DNA from: Posidonia oceanica
Taxonomy: Eukaryota > Streptophyta > Magnoliopsida > Alismatales > Posidoniaceae
Direction of reading: 5' to 3'
Length of the DNA stretch: 64,000 bases
Assembly: GCA_037176725.1 (NCBI GenBank)
Contig: JAZBRS010000075.1
Span: forward strand, 71,550,001-71,614,000
Shown here: positions 11,984-23,700 of the stretch, one piece after another
Position numbering within the stretch: the stretch's first letter is position 1
Layout: each line of letters starts with the position of its first letter
Notes under the pieces: generated by a model
What the model saw: the letters and a program-made list of their open reading frames with translations, nothing else
Told to the model about the DNA's origin: nothing
Database searches by the model: none
Program-made: the position numbers and the translations under genes

Positions 11984-13080
11984 TGTTAGGATTTTAAGGC
12001 TTTACTAGAGGAGAGTGAATAGTGATTTTAATAAAATATGCAGAATTTAAGTTCACTTTAAGTATTTCAAGCAAATTGCAAGTAAATGAGTAGAATAAAA
12101 AGGGATTTTGATATTTAACTAAAACATACAAATAAGGGAATGAGAGGCAATGAAAATGTACTTAATAATTTTATAGTGGTTCAGCCTCCTCGGCTTAGTC
12201 CACTCCTTGAGAAACCCTCGAGAGTTACCTTACACTTGATCTTGTTCCGGGCCAAGATCCTACCGTAACATTGACGAACCCTCACCAAGCCTCTGCAAAA
12301 ATCGTGGTTCCTCTTCTCACGAACGGAGAAGAATTCACACGACAAAAATGAAGATTACAACTCTGTTGACTCTTTTCTATATCTCCCAAAACTCTTTTGG
12401 CCATGTGGAAAGGATGGGAATGAATCTCTCTTGCTTTGGGAATCTTTCTAACAAAATATGAGTGGAATGCTTAGAAAATAATGTGGCTTGAAGCTCTATG
12501 TCATGTCTCTTATTTAAGTTGATGGAAATTAATGGGGTCCTATTTATAAGAAAAGATGGGTAAAAGTTTGTTCTAACGTTTCTTTCAACGTTCACAAACG
12601 GCTAATAAAACGGTAGACCAAAATTTTTCGATATGCCGTTTTAGCTTAGAATGTATGCAACGAATTGACCAAATCGGTATGCCGAACAACATTCGATATG
12701 CCGAAAATCCCTGATTCGGTATACCGAAATATTTCGGTATGCCAAAATACCCTGTTTTAGCCCTATAATGATTCTAATCAATGAATGATTTTTTTTGGAG
12801 CTATGGCTATTTTTCCAAGGCACTATGGGGATGTTTAGGAGATAATTACAAGTTCCTAGAGTACAACATACACTTTTTACATTATACTTAAATTACATAA
12901 AATCTTGATCTCCAATCTTCAATTGATTTGTCTTGAACTTCCACATTGATATCTTCTTTGTCAATTTCGCCTTCTTCTTTTTCCATAGTTCATGAGAACT
13001 CTTCTTTGACCTACTAAGAAGGTTGGCACACAAATATATTTTGTTATCATCAAAACCGAGATGAAGCAATTTTTCCAACA
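11984..13080 (+). mobile_element. copia-type solo LTR nested in the gypsy-type LTR
   Basis: Begins TGTTAGGATTTTAAGGC and ends TTTTTCCAACA. It contains GTGGTTCAGCCTCCTCGGC, then TTATCATCAAAACCGAG near its end, a wording common in plant copia LTRs. It is absent from the related LTR at 61607-63116. No gag-pol follows, so it is a solo LTR. The flanks (GCCGT before, ATCGT after) are not an exact target duplication, which leaves the boundaries a little uncertain. Confidence 0.65.
12630..12750. repeat. array of TTCGGTATGCCGAA-type words
   Basis: Five words of the type CGATATGCCG, TCGGTATGCCGAA, TTCGATATGCCGAA, TTCGGTATACCGAAAT and ATTTCGGTATGCCAAA lie in about 115 bp. The last two abut as a 32-bp dyad at 12715-12746 with few mismatches. 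The words lie inside the nested copia-type LTR. Confidence 0.8.
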
Positions 13081-13314
13081 ATCGTGGCCTATTAGCGAGC
13101 CCGGGAGGCTGATCTCCACTTACTCGTGCCACTTGAGCTGTAAGTGGTTGAGTGATTGTGGCTCTGTGATCGTGACTTTGCATGCATGTGGCAATGGGTT
13201 GGAGCTGGCTGCCGTGTGGTCTTAGTGTTGGTTTGCAGGGTTGTTGAGTGTTGGACCCATGGTGTGCGCACGCACTCATGGCCCGTAGATACGTGCATGG
13301 GTTCTTTCTCGACT

Positions 13315-13330
13315 TGTGGCTATTTAAGAC
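13315..13330 (+). promoter_or_regulatory. putative LTR promoter (TATA-like)
   Basis: GGCTATTTAAGACGG is followed by a CT-rich leader, ahead of a purine-rich block. The homologous LTRs have CCTATAAGATGC (about 61922) and, on the minus strand, GGCTATGTAAAGG (about 33710) in the same relative place. I infer this is the retroelement transcription start region. Confidence 0.45.
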
Positions 13331-14059
13331 GGCTGACTTCTCTCTCTCTCCTCAACCCCTTGCTCGAGAAGCTTCTTCTCTTCTCCCCTTCTTCTTCCTC
13401 CCGTTCCCCCTTCTTCTCCTTCTTCCCCAGCCTCTGCTTCTCCTTCTTCTTCTTCACTTCCATCAATGAAGGAGAGAGTGAGGGAGAGAAAGAGAGAGTG
13501 AGAGTTTGTGAGATGGTGAGGGAACTAGAGAGCGGCCGACCGGCCCCTATGCCGCAAGGAGGAGCGAGCTCCGGTCGTCGTCCCAGTAGCGTGGCGAGGT
13601 CAAGGAAATCCAGAGCAAGCCGAGGTGGACCGCGAAGATGGAGTCGTCGCCCGTGGTTGATCGCCGGCAACCGGAGGTGGCGTCTGTCCGTGCGTGGGTG
13701 CAAGGTACACGCCCCGTAGATCCCTTCTTTGGATTCATGAATGGATAATAGAGAGCATGATAGTGTGATCTTGGATGTGTGGATGCTTGGATTAATTTTA
13801 GAGAATTTATGGAGGATTTTATGAGTATTTATGACTGTGTTAATGGCAGATGGATTTCTCAGATGAATAGTATTATATATGCTTTGTTTGATAATTTCTT
13901 GTGATCCACTCATTGGATCTTTGTGTTTCTTGTCCCAAATCGTAGATCGTCTCAAGATCTTCGTTTGGGTATGTGGTTTGGTTGGCTGTGCAGGGTCCGG
14001 TTGCTTGTCCCATGTTGGGCGATCTTTTTGGGTTCGGCCTCTCTGTTCCTGATAGTCGA

Positions 14060-14240
14060 CAGGTTCAGCATGCCGAAAGTATTTTGGTATGCCGATCTGG
14101 CCCCTGTTAGGCTCCTGAACCCAGAAATTGGTATACTGAAATAGGTTTCAATATACCGATTTGGTTCCTGAGATGGAGGACAAAACCCAAGTTCAGTCGG
14201 CTGGTGTGAATCGGTGTGCCTGACCAGGGCCCAGGTTCGG
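14060..14240. repeat. second array of CGGTATGCCG-type words, in the gypsy LTR
   Basis: TTCAGCATGCCGAAAGTATT, TTTTGGTATGCCGATC, TTGGTATACTGAAAT, CAATATACCGATTTGG, AATCGGTGTGCC and TTCGGTCAACCGAAGG occur within 180 bp. These are variants of the same word found in the nested copia LTR at 12630-12750, although the two LTRs are otherwise unrelated. Confidence 0.7.
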
Positions 14241-16116
14241 TCAACCGAAGGAGGTCCCTGTTTCTATTCTTTGAGTGCTTTGGGTTTAGTTTTTGGGTAT
14301 TTTGAGAATGTTAATTTATATAATGATCTTATAGATAGCTTGAGATATAGAATGATTAGGATAATCATTAGAATGATTTAGAGAATGCCTAAAATAAATT
14401 AATAAGATTTCCTGGATATTGTGGTTAGAATAAAAGGTTAAAGAACTTAGAAATACTAAGTCCTTCCCCTTAAATGGTTTAGATGGACTTTAGGGATCAT
14501 GTTTAATCCCTAGGATCAGTGGTTTGGCTCTTGTGTGGTATCTTCTGGGTGGACTTTATACCCAGATAGTTCCTTTGCTTCTTGGTTTGGTGTGGTTTTC
14601 TGTGCAATGTTTGGCACGGTGTTTTGTAGTGTCTTGAGATGTGATTTTAAGTGGTTTTGAAATGGTTTTGAAATGGTTTTCCGAAAGAGTTTTGGAAGAA
14701 AAATGCATTAGTTTTACAAAGAATTTGGAATGTATTTTTCCGTAGTTTTGGTTGTGGGCCAAGACACCTGGAGTTAGTATTATCAGGACCTGGGAATGTG
14801 ACTACGTTCCTGGTGCGTCGGACGTATCACTTAGGTTGAGGTCTGTGGGTCGAGGTATCGTCTGTACCTAGTGGTATCGTATCGGCAGACACAGGAGGTA
14901 TGATACTCTTGCGAAGTTGAACGTAATACCCTGGTTGTTACGGGTACCGAGACTTATAGGTGTTGTCTGAGCCTAGGAGGAGGTGCCTCTGAAGGTTTGA
15001 GCACTGAGCTAGGATGCCGATAGAGCGTACCCTGTGGTTTGTCCTCAAAGAGGGGACAACTTGCCTAGGTGGATTGAGCAGCCTTCCCAGATGAGGTTAG
15101 CTTTTGAGGCTCCTTCAGGTGAGAGGACGCCAGGATAGGCAGACTCCTCCACAGGGTGGTTGTCCATGATAGTGCAGTGCACTTTGTTGCTTGGCGCCGG
15201 ACAACACGACACGTTGAGGGTCCTACCGAGGAGGTTGGACTTTGGGACGGATAGGTGCGCCCTGTCCATGGCAGTGCAATGCATTTCGACGGCTGTTTGC
15301 AGCCAGTATTTGCTTGTTGTGGTTCTTGTTGAGTCCTGGTTTAGGAAATCAGGCTCTGGTCTAGAGTAGACTGTGTGTTTTGCTGAGCAGTGTCTCAGTA
15401 TTGGTTTTACTTGTTGCGCGCCTATGTGGCGTTGTTACTTGGCCAGTGTGGCCCTGTGTTTGGCTTTAGTTTTTGCTGTGTTGCGTGTTCTAGATGCAAT
15501 AGAGAGTATTCAGACACTTTTGACCGTCTGGTCTACACAAAGAGTGCGTGGGATCAGACTGTGTGGTTTTGGAGCTTAATTTGGTTTGAGTGGCCATTTC
15601 AAGTGTGCATAAAGGTTTTCAAAGAGCATGCATGTGATTTTGGTTCTGATTCTGATAAAAAAATAATGGTTTTAAAGGCATGTTTTATAAATTTTGCTAC
15701 TTGCTAGGCAATAGCGTGTTGCCCTGTTGTGGTGTTGTGTCATCCAGGTAAGATACCTATGTTTGTTTACTTGTGGCTTGGTTACACCTATTTCCTCAAC
15801 GTTATTTGCCGAGTTGTTTGTGTGTGTGTTAGGTGGGGTGTGTGTTAGGTAACCTTTTTGAGTAGTCACTCACGTGTGCTTTGGTTTACGTGTTTTCGCA
15901 AGTGCAGGATTAGGTGTTGTTCGCTTGCTAGTACATATAAGGGGAGTCACGCTGCCACACATCATGGATTCTAGGTAAGTGAACTAGTTTCATTTAATTA
16001 TTTATGTTTTATTGTAATTGTGAGAATTTAGTTCTGTAGTTCATAAATGTTAATAAAAAGATAAAATTTAAAAAAATATAGCTATATTGAGTGGTAGCAA
16101 CTTGAGGGTCGTTACA

Positions 16117-16458
16117 GCAACTCATAAATCCCTAAAACGGGTTACAAACTTTAAATAGTCTTTCGTGACGGATGTCCGCGTGGACATCTGTTACGGGACA
16201 GAGAACCCAATGCCGAAAACAAGAATGAGGCGAACGTCCGATTCGGAAGTCCGCTCAAGTCCTGTCCACTCCAGAAGAGTGGCAGACGTCCGCCTAAGTA
16301 CTACTCCATTCCAGATGAGTGGCGGACGTCCAGTCTAGAGGTCCGCTGAAGTACTAATCTGCTTCACCCTTGCACAAACGAAGTGGCAGACGTCCGCACG
16401 GACGTCCGTTACGATGTTCTGCTATCCGATAACTTTGGATTCAATGTATATTTCAACA
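16117..16458 (-). repeat. copia 5' LTR, second part
   Basis: Resumes the copia LTR after the gypsy insertion (GCAACTCATAAATCCC) and ends in TTTCAACA, next to the TTATA target duplication. It matches 6907-7303, including the palindrome (16165-16194) and the GGACGTCC words at about 16285, 16324, 16390 and 16402. Confidence 0.9.
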
Positions 16459-16463
16459 TTATA

Positions 16464-18721
16464 CATGTTTAAAATTCTGATATTATCAATTCACAATCAT
16501 AATTTTTTTCAAAATATAGGGAAACGTTCTCAGACTATACGAATTTCCGTACATTTCGCTTGAGTTTAGACTATCTTCTTCATAACAATTCATTTAGTAG
16601 GGGCTTACAACCAATGAACCACAAAACACACGAAACGGCACAAAATTAGCGAGAATCGCATGAGGCATCGTCAATCCTACTCATCCGATCCTTCTCTGCC
16701 GCCTCTCTTATTTTCTACCAACCCCAATCCATATTCACTCGTTAGTGGTAGACAGGGTACTCAGCCAATACTATAGTCCAAGCAGGCAACTATGGAACAC
16801 ATTGGTTTTAAAAAAAAAAACTATGGAAAACATTGCCTAAGTTAGGCAAAACGAAGACCATTAAGTCGTACACACTCTCAAAAAGTCCAATAGCTGAATT
16901 CCAAACCCCAGTAAGATAAGGCCTCTACCTCCTTTTCCTTTTTACCTTTTTTGTTTTTCCTTTGACACTTCTGATTTCCAAATTTTGGTAGGAAACGAAA
17001 CGAAACGAAACGCGGGAGATAGATGGTTAGGCGGGATTAATTGCCTTTTGCTTAATTCTGTTGCAGGCAGCAGGCAGCTTCCTTTTGACTGTTCGCTGCC
17101 ACTACTCACTGCTTCGCCTTCACCTTCACCCTGCCACCTTTTCTTTTCTTGTGAGCTATGAATCTTGTCTATGTTTTCTTTATTGTATGGGGAAACTTAA
17201 GAATGGGGCAGAGAAATGGTCTAAACACCAGAACTGCCACTTGGTTAAGCTTGAGCTGAGATCTAGATTTGGATTTGGGTAAAGGTTCATGGGCACTTTC
17301 TGGTTGAGCTGTACTCGCACAGATGTGAGCACTGCATTTCAGATCAGATTATTTCGTAAGTATATACTAATTAATGAAGTACATCTTACTAACAACCTAT
17401 GCACATCAGGCAAACAGACCCAGCTCGTATCTGTGCAGCTGTGCTGCAGTGTGCATGGGATTGCTTCAAGGAATTATTAGGAGGTGTAACTTGTACGTAT
17501 CACATTTTAATAATACTGTGGTGAGTCCAGGGAGTCGTTCATCGCATTGCCTTCGATGGGACTTTTTAATTTATGATCCGATTGGTTACTCTGAAGGTCT
17601 GCCATGAGATGCCCGTTTTAGGCTTTGGATATATTGCACACAGCTGCTCTCGTTTGAGAAAATAACCAAAAGGTCTACTTCTGATGTATACAATCGTGTG
17701 ATGATCCTTTGGAATTTTATGGTGTTCTAGTCTAGAAAAAAAAACCTTGTGTTTGTTTGTTGACTACCATTTTTAACCCTCGGAGAAGTGAGTCAACGGA
17801 GTCAGAATATTTATCACATTGCTGAAAAGGAAAATGATGTTTGAACAATGGACTCTCAAATGACCAAACATAGAGGACTTCATCTGTGATAAACAAAAGA
17901 ACCAATGGATTACTACTGATCACATCACATGAAAACCAACCCATCAACCTTCCAAACTTGTACACACATTTGTTCCCACCAGCTTAATCTCGTAACAAAA
18001 AGAGACTTCTTCAAGAAAAAGTGGTAGTGTAACTACTAGTCTAGTATATTTTTCTTGACTTCCCACCTTCATTACACACACACTCCTGTCCTCTTGCCTG
18101 TTGCGGTTTCTAGGCCGTGATTGCTGCAACATGCCACAACGAACACACCACCAATGCAATTAATCCGAAACGAACTCGTGTGGGATTGGTTTTCCCTCCA
18201 TGTCACGGTCAAATTCCTCATGAAAAGAAAATAGGAAACAAAAGTAGTGTTAGTGGAAGAAGAAGAAAGAAAGAAAGAAAAAGTGGGTGATAGGAACAGG
18301 GTCCTGCCGACTAGCGGCGGTATTGATGTGTAAAAAAAGAGAGGAATGGGCTTTTGATCCTTCGGCGCTGACGGCGGGCAAAATGGCGGATTCTCTGTTC
18401 TTCCCTTTTTTTTCTTTCGTTTTTTTAATCTCTGTTTTTACTGTTCTGATCTTGGTACGTAATGGGAGTTTAATAATGGCTGTGATAGCAGTCAACAAGT
18501 ATTAACTTTATGCTTATTGTTCTTAATACAAGTAGTTGATTGTAAGCAAACTAGGTCGTCTTTTTAGGTAGACTCTGAAAATATGGTGAAGGAAAGGAGG
18601 ATGATTTGTAGGCAAGTTGTTCTTTTCTTTAGCCGTGAGTGAGAGGTCACTCTCAATTAATCCTTTTAAGGACTCTTTCTTTCTCAACTAATAAATCTTA
18701 TCGAACAAATATAAGTCATTA
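16464..18721. other. intergenic, no gene recognised
   Basis: No supported gene. It includes a (GAAAC)4 run at 16992-17012 and a purine-rich stretch near 18255-18285. Open frames such as 17061-17282 and 18287-18505 have no recognisable motifs. Confidence 0.45.
16992..17012. repeat. GAAAC pentanucleotide microsatellite
   Basis: Four tandem GAAAC units, seen directly. Confidence 0.85.
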
Positions 18722-18806
18722 GATACGTGATAATTATTCCAGTTAAGAGGTCATCAGTTTGAATCTTAATGGATGTAGAATTTTTAAATAAAAGAAAAAA
18801 AAAACC
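18722..18806 (+). mobile_element. SINE-like retroposon, copy 2
   Basis: Plus-strand match to the copy at 4135-4215: TAATTATTCCAG, CAGTTTGAATCTTAAT (a decayed Pol III B box), GATGTAGAATTTTTAAA, then an A-rich tail. Two copies in opposite orientation with the same B-box-to-tail layout support one retroposon family. The 5' end is undefined. Confidence 0.4.
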
Positions 18807-20503
18807 AATAAATCTTTTGATACAAGGACGAAAAATAATTAGGACAATGTAGTTACAGGACAATGAAATGTTTAAAGATAGAGAGTGTTTTATGTAAAAG
18901 ATTCTTTCTGATCAGAATGATATGACACTTACCAAGAGAAACATGTATGAATTGTTCCATAAGAAGTGATTTTTTTTATATAAGGCTTTTAATGGTAATT
19001 ATGTAATAAATTTCTTTATTTCATGTAAATGTCTAAAAAATTAAGGTTAAAATAATTTTATCCTAGAATCCATAGATTATTTATAGAATCTAACTCATCT
19101 TGGATTCTAAGATTCTTCTAAAATACACATAACTAAATCTATATATATTAGAATCTATATTATAGATAAAATCAATCATGTCAAATATATTTGTTTCAAA
19201 TTACAAGTCAGATCAGATCATGCAAAAATACAAGTACCTATATATAATCTAACAGCACGTTGAACATTCAAATATGATTGATTCTCATATAAAACAAGGA
19301 AAATTAGCTCTATCTGTTTTATAAACGTTAGAGAGCACATCCAACCTTCCACTTGTAAGGTCTAAGACCGTCACCTTGAGAATAGTACTATACTAGACTA
19401 CTAAACCATTGGGTCTATATGTATGCAATATATAAAATGTGATAGCTGCCTGGGAGAGCACACATCCCATGTGAGTACCATTGAGTTAGTCATCTCCAAG
19501 GGTAAAATGGTTAGAGACTACAGGTCAAAAGTAGTCTGTTATGTGAATTAAGAGTGATAAACTTGTCCCCACATGTGGTAAAACTTTGGTCAGCCTGACC
19601 ACATTTGACACGTCTGTGCCTTTCTTTTACGTATGAATATTTACCAACTACGCATTTTTCCCTGTTTGGTATGTTACCAAACAGCTTTCAGTCAGTTCCC
19701 AGAACTCTATTTTTTTTTCTTTTTGGTGCTTCTTGAGTACACTCTCCATTTCAAGGAAATCCCATCAACCAACCCTTCAAAACAAACTTTTGAGAAGTTG
19801 GAACAAACTACTAACCAATGGGCTCATAACAAAAAATGGATCCATAAGAACAGAATTAGTAATTCCATGAGCTTCCACTCAAAACCACCAATCCACCATC
19901 ATTTTCCAATTGCCACATTCATCACACCAACAGAAGCTGTTAAAAAGCATCCAAAAAAATTTACACAGAACAAGAAGAGGACAGTGGTGCATCGGCAGAA
20001 ACAGAAAACAGAAGCAGCAGGAACATCATCACCTCGTTTTCTGGTCTGCGTCCATATCAACCGTTTGCGGCTGCCCAATGCCAATAGATGAAGCCATCAG
20101 TACAGATGGACGGTTGCGATTGCCTAAAAAGGTGGTAGTTCTCGACAAAACAATTAATACAGGGGAGTTAGTCCTATCTACTGCTTGGGTAGTCAAAGAG
20201 AGGTGAAAAGGAAAAAAAAAGAAGAGGAAGAAAGTGCAAGTTGATTTGTCGGAGAGAATACTTACTGCAATTGAAAACCCACCGACCTTTTCTCTTCTTC
20301 TCAGAAAAGAAAAAGCATAAGCACCACATGACATGTTTTCTCCTTCCAAGTACCCCAAGAATATAGGCATTTTGTGGACTATTTGTATAAACTAAAAAAC
20401 AGAGCGATAGATAGATGTGTTCAAAGCATTAAAGTATTAGGTGGTGTTAGAAAAGGTCCATTTATTTATCTCTGCCACAATGCAGTGTCTACTCCCCTTC
20501 CCT
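18807..20503. other. upstream region of the GH9 gene, no gene recognised
   Basis: AT-rich up to about 19620. Beyond that are frames in both strands (19633-20091 plus, 20029-20370 minus) without recognisable protein motifs. Some of this is probably promoter of the endoglucanase gene. Mononucleotide A and T runs are common. Confidence 0.45.
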
Positions 20504-20513
20504 CCATATATAC
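20504..20513 (+). promoter_or_regulatory. TATA box of the GH9 gene
   Basis: CCATATATACCCCCC lies about 250 bp before the start codon and is followed by the C- and CT-rich leader typical of plant 5' UTRs. This is the best TATA match in the 500 bp before the gene. Transcription would start near 20535-20545. Confidence 0.6.
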
Positions 20514-20627
20514 CCCCCATGACTTCTCCTCCTCCTTCCAATCTCACCTCTCCCAACAGAGCTCCCCTCTTACCTCATTCCCTTTCACTTTTCTTTCTTT
20601 GGTTGGGTTCATCAGGAGTTTTAGCTG

Positions 20628-20657
20628 ATGAATCACAGCCCAACAGAAAATACATAA
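20628..20657 (+). promoter_or_regulatory. short upstream ORF in the GH9 leader
   Basis: An ATG at 20628 opens a 9-codon reading frame closed by TAA, about 100 bp before the main start. If transcription starts near 20540 it would be in the mRNA. Whether it is translated is unknown. A longer frame from the ATG at 20519 would start before the predicted transcription start. Confidence 0.35.
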
Positions 20658-20759
20658 GCATTGTTTTGTTCTCCAGTTGGGTTTTTCTCTTCACACTTGC
20701 TGCTGAGTAGAGCCCAGTGTTTTGGTCCTTTTTAGTAGTTTGTTTCCCATACAGAACAA

Positions 20760-23700
20760 ATGGCTGGTGCTGTTGTGTTTGTTCATGTTTTGATGCTTCT
20801 GGTGCCATTTGCCTGTGCTGCGCATGACTATAAGAGTGCTCTGAGCAAGAGCATTTTGTTCTTTGAGGCTCAGAGGTCTGGGCGCCTACCTCCTAACCAG
20901 AGAGTCAACTGGAGGGCTAATTCTGGTTTGCAGGATGGAAAAGCCAATGGGGTAATTTTTTCTCCATCTCTATTTTCTTATTTGGTTTCCAGTTTTGCTT
21001 CGATATATTTTCTTCATTTTTAATATTGAAGTAATGGTCTGTTAGTTTCTGTTATTTCACTGTTAATGATGGAAATGTGTGTGACAGAAAAACGTTTAAT
21101 ATGTATTAAAGACTTTCCCTCCACTTCTCCATACGTCGCATCTTGTGTTATTATAATGTCTTTTTCTAGCTCTCCTCCCAAGTGAAATGAATGGGGTATA
21201 CTAGTAAAATATAGGACACCTCTTCTCCTCTTCCCCATCGATATTTTTTTTTTCCTTTTTATAATTTTACTATATTTTACACTTTTAGCCATTTTTAGTT
21301 GCAATAACGTGATTTCTAACCCCATTTTCTAGATACATTTGGTTGTATTTTTTAATAAAAAAACCCACCATTTCTTCCCGTTTGTGCTATGACCCTTTTC
21401 AAATTTCAAATTTTATATTGAATAATAAGATTTGTTTCTTGCTGCATTTCTTCCCTAATACTGTTGTACCGTTGTTTTTTGATAATTTTCCTAATACATA
21501 GATCTGTAGACCAGGTCAAATGCATTAGGCAACAATATCACAAGAAATGCATTTTCTGGGTTATCTACCCATGAACTAATTCCACAAGTCCCAGTGATTG
21601 TGTTGTCTCTTGTCACGGACCAAAAAACATGACCTCACTCACATGTTTTGCTTTTCCTTCCAATCTTTCACAGGTAGATCTTGTTGGAGGGTATTATGAT
21701 GCAGGGGACAATGTGAAATTTGGCTTGCCCTTGGCGTTCACCATGACCATGATGTCTTGGAGCATCGTAGAATATGGCAGGCAGATGGCCAGGAGTGGTG
21801 AGCTTGGGCATGCCATGGAAGCTGTGAAATGGGGCACAGACTACCTCATCAAAGCCCACCCAGAGCCCAATGTACTCTATGGAGAGGTAACTTTTCTCCC
21901 TTGTCCACTGTGTGTGTGATTCTCTTCATGCATGCATTAGGCCGAAAGTTGTAAGAGAACTTTTCCATTGTCCTGTGTCCAATCATTGGTCTTTTACTAT
22001 GATGATCCCTGTTCATGCAAGTTGTGGTGGCTCTTACCTGTTTACTAAGTATTGGTCTCTATTGATCCAAAATAAGAGCTTTTTTTGTCTTGATAAGGTA
22101 ACAGGAAGTTATTCTGAGAATATAATTTGCACACAGCAGGACACTGCATTCCGTCCATCATTTTTAAAACTAGACTCCCTTCCCAGGTTGATGCCTGAGG
22201 GGGCTGAAAGATCCTAATTCAGTTTTGGCAGCGACGACTATTGTAGTTTTTGTTCTACTCGCTGGCTTACAAAGTTTTGTATCTGCAAACAACTTATCAA
22301 AGTCGTACATCTGGGTTCCCTTTCATTTGTCCTCTTCCCCTATTGTTTTTTTTTTTTGGAAAGGTGTCGTCTTCCCCTATTTAATCACCAAAAAAAATGT
22401 GTGCTCGTAGGTACTAAGTAAACCTTGTCTTTTCCTCCAATGCCCCTTTTTGTTTGGTCATAGACATGGATGCTTGTCTTTTCCAAATACCAATTCACCA
22501 AATACAACTTGAGGACCTTCCATTTACACAACTGGAATCAAAAGACGAAAATTGTTCACATTCTTAGATCTAAAGCTGAGAGATAACACTTTTCTGAAGA
22601 TTTGCTACATAGTCCTTACAATAAAATCTCACTCGACATTGTAATATTTCAGTAATTACATGGCGAAAATCGTCTAATAACAAGCTGTTGACTTCTTTTT
22701 GTCAGGTGGGTGATGGAAAAACAGACCACTACTGCTGGCAGCGGCCGGAAGACATGACGACTTCCCGTGATGCATACCGTATCGATGCCAACCACCCCGG
22801 TTCCGACCTCGCCGGAGAAACCGCCGCCGCAATGGCATCGGCGTCCATGGTGTTCCGGCGGTCAAACCCTTCTTATTCCAATGAACTACTCAACCACGCC
22901 AAACAGGTCAGCTTCTACTAAATTCAGTGGATACTCTGGTCGAATCCTGTAGTAATACTCCGCACATCATGGATCTTTGTCCTTTTCAATCAAATTTTAC
23001 TTTTTCCAAGGGTGTAATCTATAATTCGACATTTGATCAATACAGCTCTTCAAGTTCGCCGACACATACAGAGGCAAGTACGACAGCAGCATCAGGGTGG
23101 CCCAGAAGTACTACAGATCCTACAGTGGATATGCCGTGAGTTCTGCTTTGGTTCATCGATCTGACGGTGCAGATTACGATTCGAACATGAATTTGACATT
23201 TAATTCTCCTCCCAACAGGACGAGCTCTTATGGGCTGCAGCTTGGCTATACCAAGCGACCAACGACCAGTATTACTTGTCTTACCTCATCAAGAACGGCG
23301 ACTCGCTGGGCGGGACCGGATGGACCATCTCCGAGTTCGGTTGGGACGTCAAGTACGCCGGCGTCCAAGTCCTCGCCGGGAAGGTAACGACCATGCACGA
23401 GTATTCTTGCATTAATGTGATCAGATGACAACGATTGCATCTTTTGTCAAACGTTGTTGTTCGCAAATTATGTACGTTCTGTCATGTGTTTGCACGCTCT
23501 TCGACTTACGTACAATGTTGTTTGATGTAGTTCTTGATGAAAGGTGACGGTGGTCGCAATAAGGCGGTGCTCGAGAAGTATCAGCAGAAGGCGGAGTATT
23601 TTCTTTGCTCATGCCTCGGCAAGGCACGGAAGAACGTGCAGAGAACACCCGGCGGGCTAATTTTCCGTCAGAGGTGGAACAACCTACAGTTCGTGTCCAG

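Larger units (their letters stand above)
11564..16116 (+). mobile_element. Ty3/gypsy-type solo LTR (Tekay/Del-like)
   Basis: Termini TGTAACGACCC and GGGTCGTTACA are inverted repeats ending TG...CA, the form known from Tekay/Del-lineage chromovirus LTRs. It interrupts the copia LTR with a 5-bp duplication GCAAY (GCAAT 11559-11563, GCAAC 16117-16121). There is no internal coding region, PBS or PPT, so this is a solo LTR left by LTR-LTR recombination, about 3.45 kb once the nested insertion is removed. Related LTRs occur at 32080-33790 (minus) and 61607-63116 (plus). Shared landmarks are GTGGGTGCAAGGTACAC and a TTTTGTCCCAAAT...CTCAAGATCTTC stretch. Long open frames inside it (13156-13719 and others) have no recognisable protein content. 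Confidence 0.85.
6686..16458 (-). mobile_element. Ty1/copia retrotransposon with nested insertions
   Basis: Two LTRs (6686-7303; 11337-11563 plus 16117-16458) bracket a minus-strand gag-pol. The whole is flanked by the 5-bp duplication TTATA (6681-6685 and 16459-16463). A primer-binding site (11322-11333) and a polypurine tract (7304-7315) sit where expected. Domain order on the minus strand is gag, protease, integrase, reverse transcriptase, RNase H, which is the Ty1/copia order. The phrase LWHMQLAHLNEKG before the integrase suggests a Tork/Tnt1-like lineage. Many stops and frameshifts show it is dead. The two LTRs differ at roughly one base in ten by eye, often C versus T, so the insertion is old. 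The gypsy-type solo LTR at 11564-16116 split the upstream LTR. Confidence 0.92.

Noticed and set aside
12893..13298. His/Thr/Gln-rich frames on the minus strand
   Set aside because: They cross the nested LTR boundary at 13080 and have no domain.
13156..13955. Long overlapping frames on both strands (187 and 211 codons)
   Set aside because: They come from the GC-rich, purine/pyrimidine-biased promoter region of the solo LTR. Ser/Arg/Lys-rich low-complexity translation, no domains.
19633..20370. Frames of 152 codons (plus) and 113 codons (minus) upstream of the GH9 gene
   Set aside because: No motif, low-complexity segments, opposite-strand overlap, and no splice-consistent extension. More likely promoter or intergenic DNA.
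20760..21023. Single-exon reading of the first GH9 exon as an 87-residue protein
   Set aside because: The last residues come from intron 1; the GT at 20952 and the exon at 21674 restore the conserved GH9 sequence.
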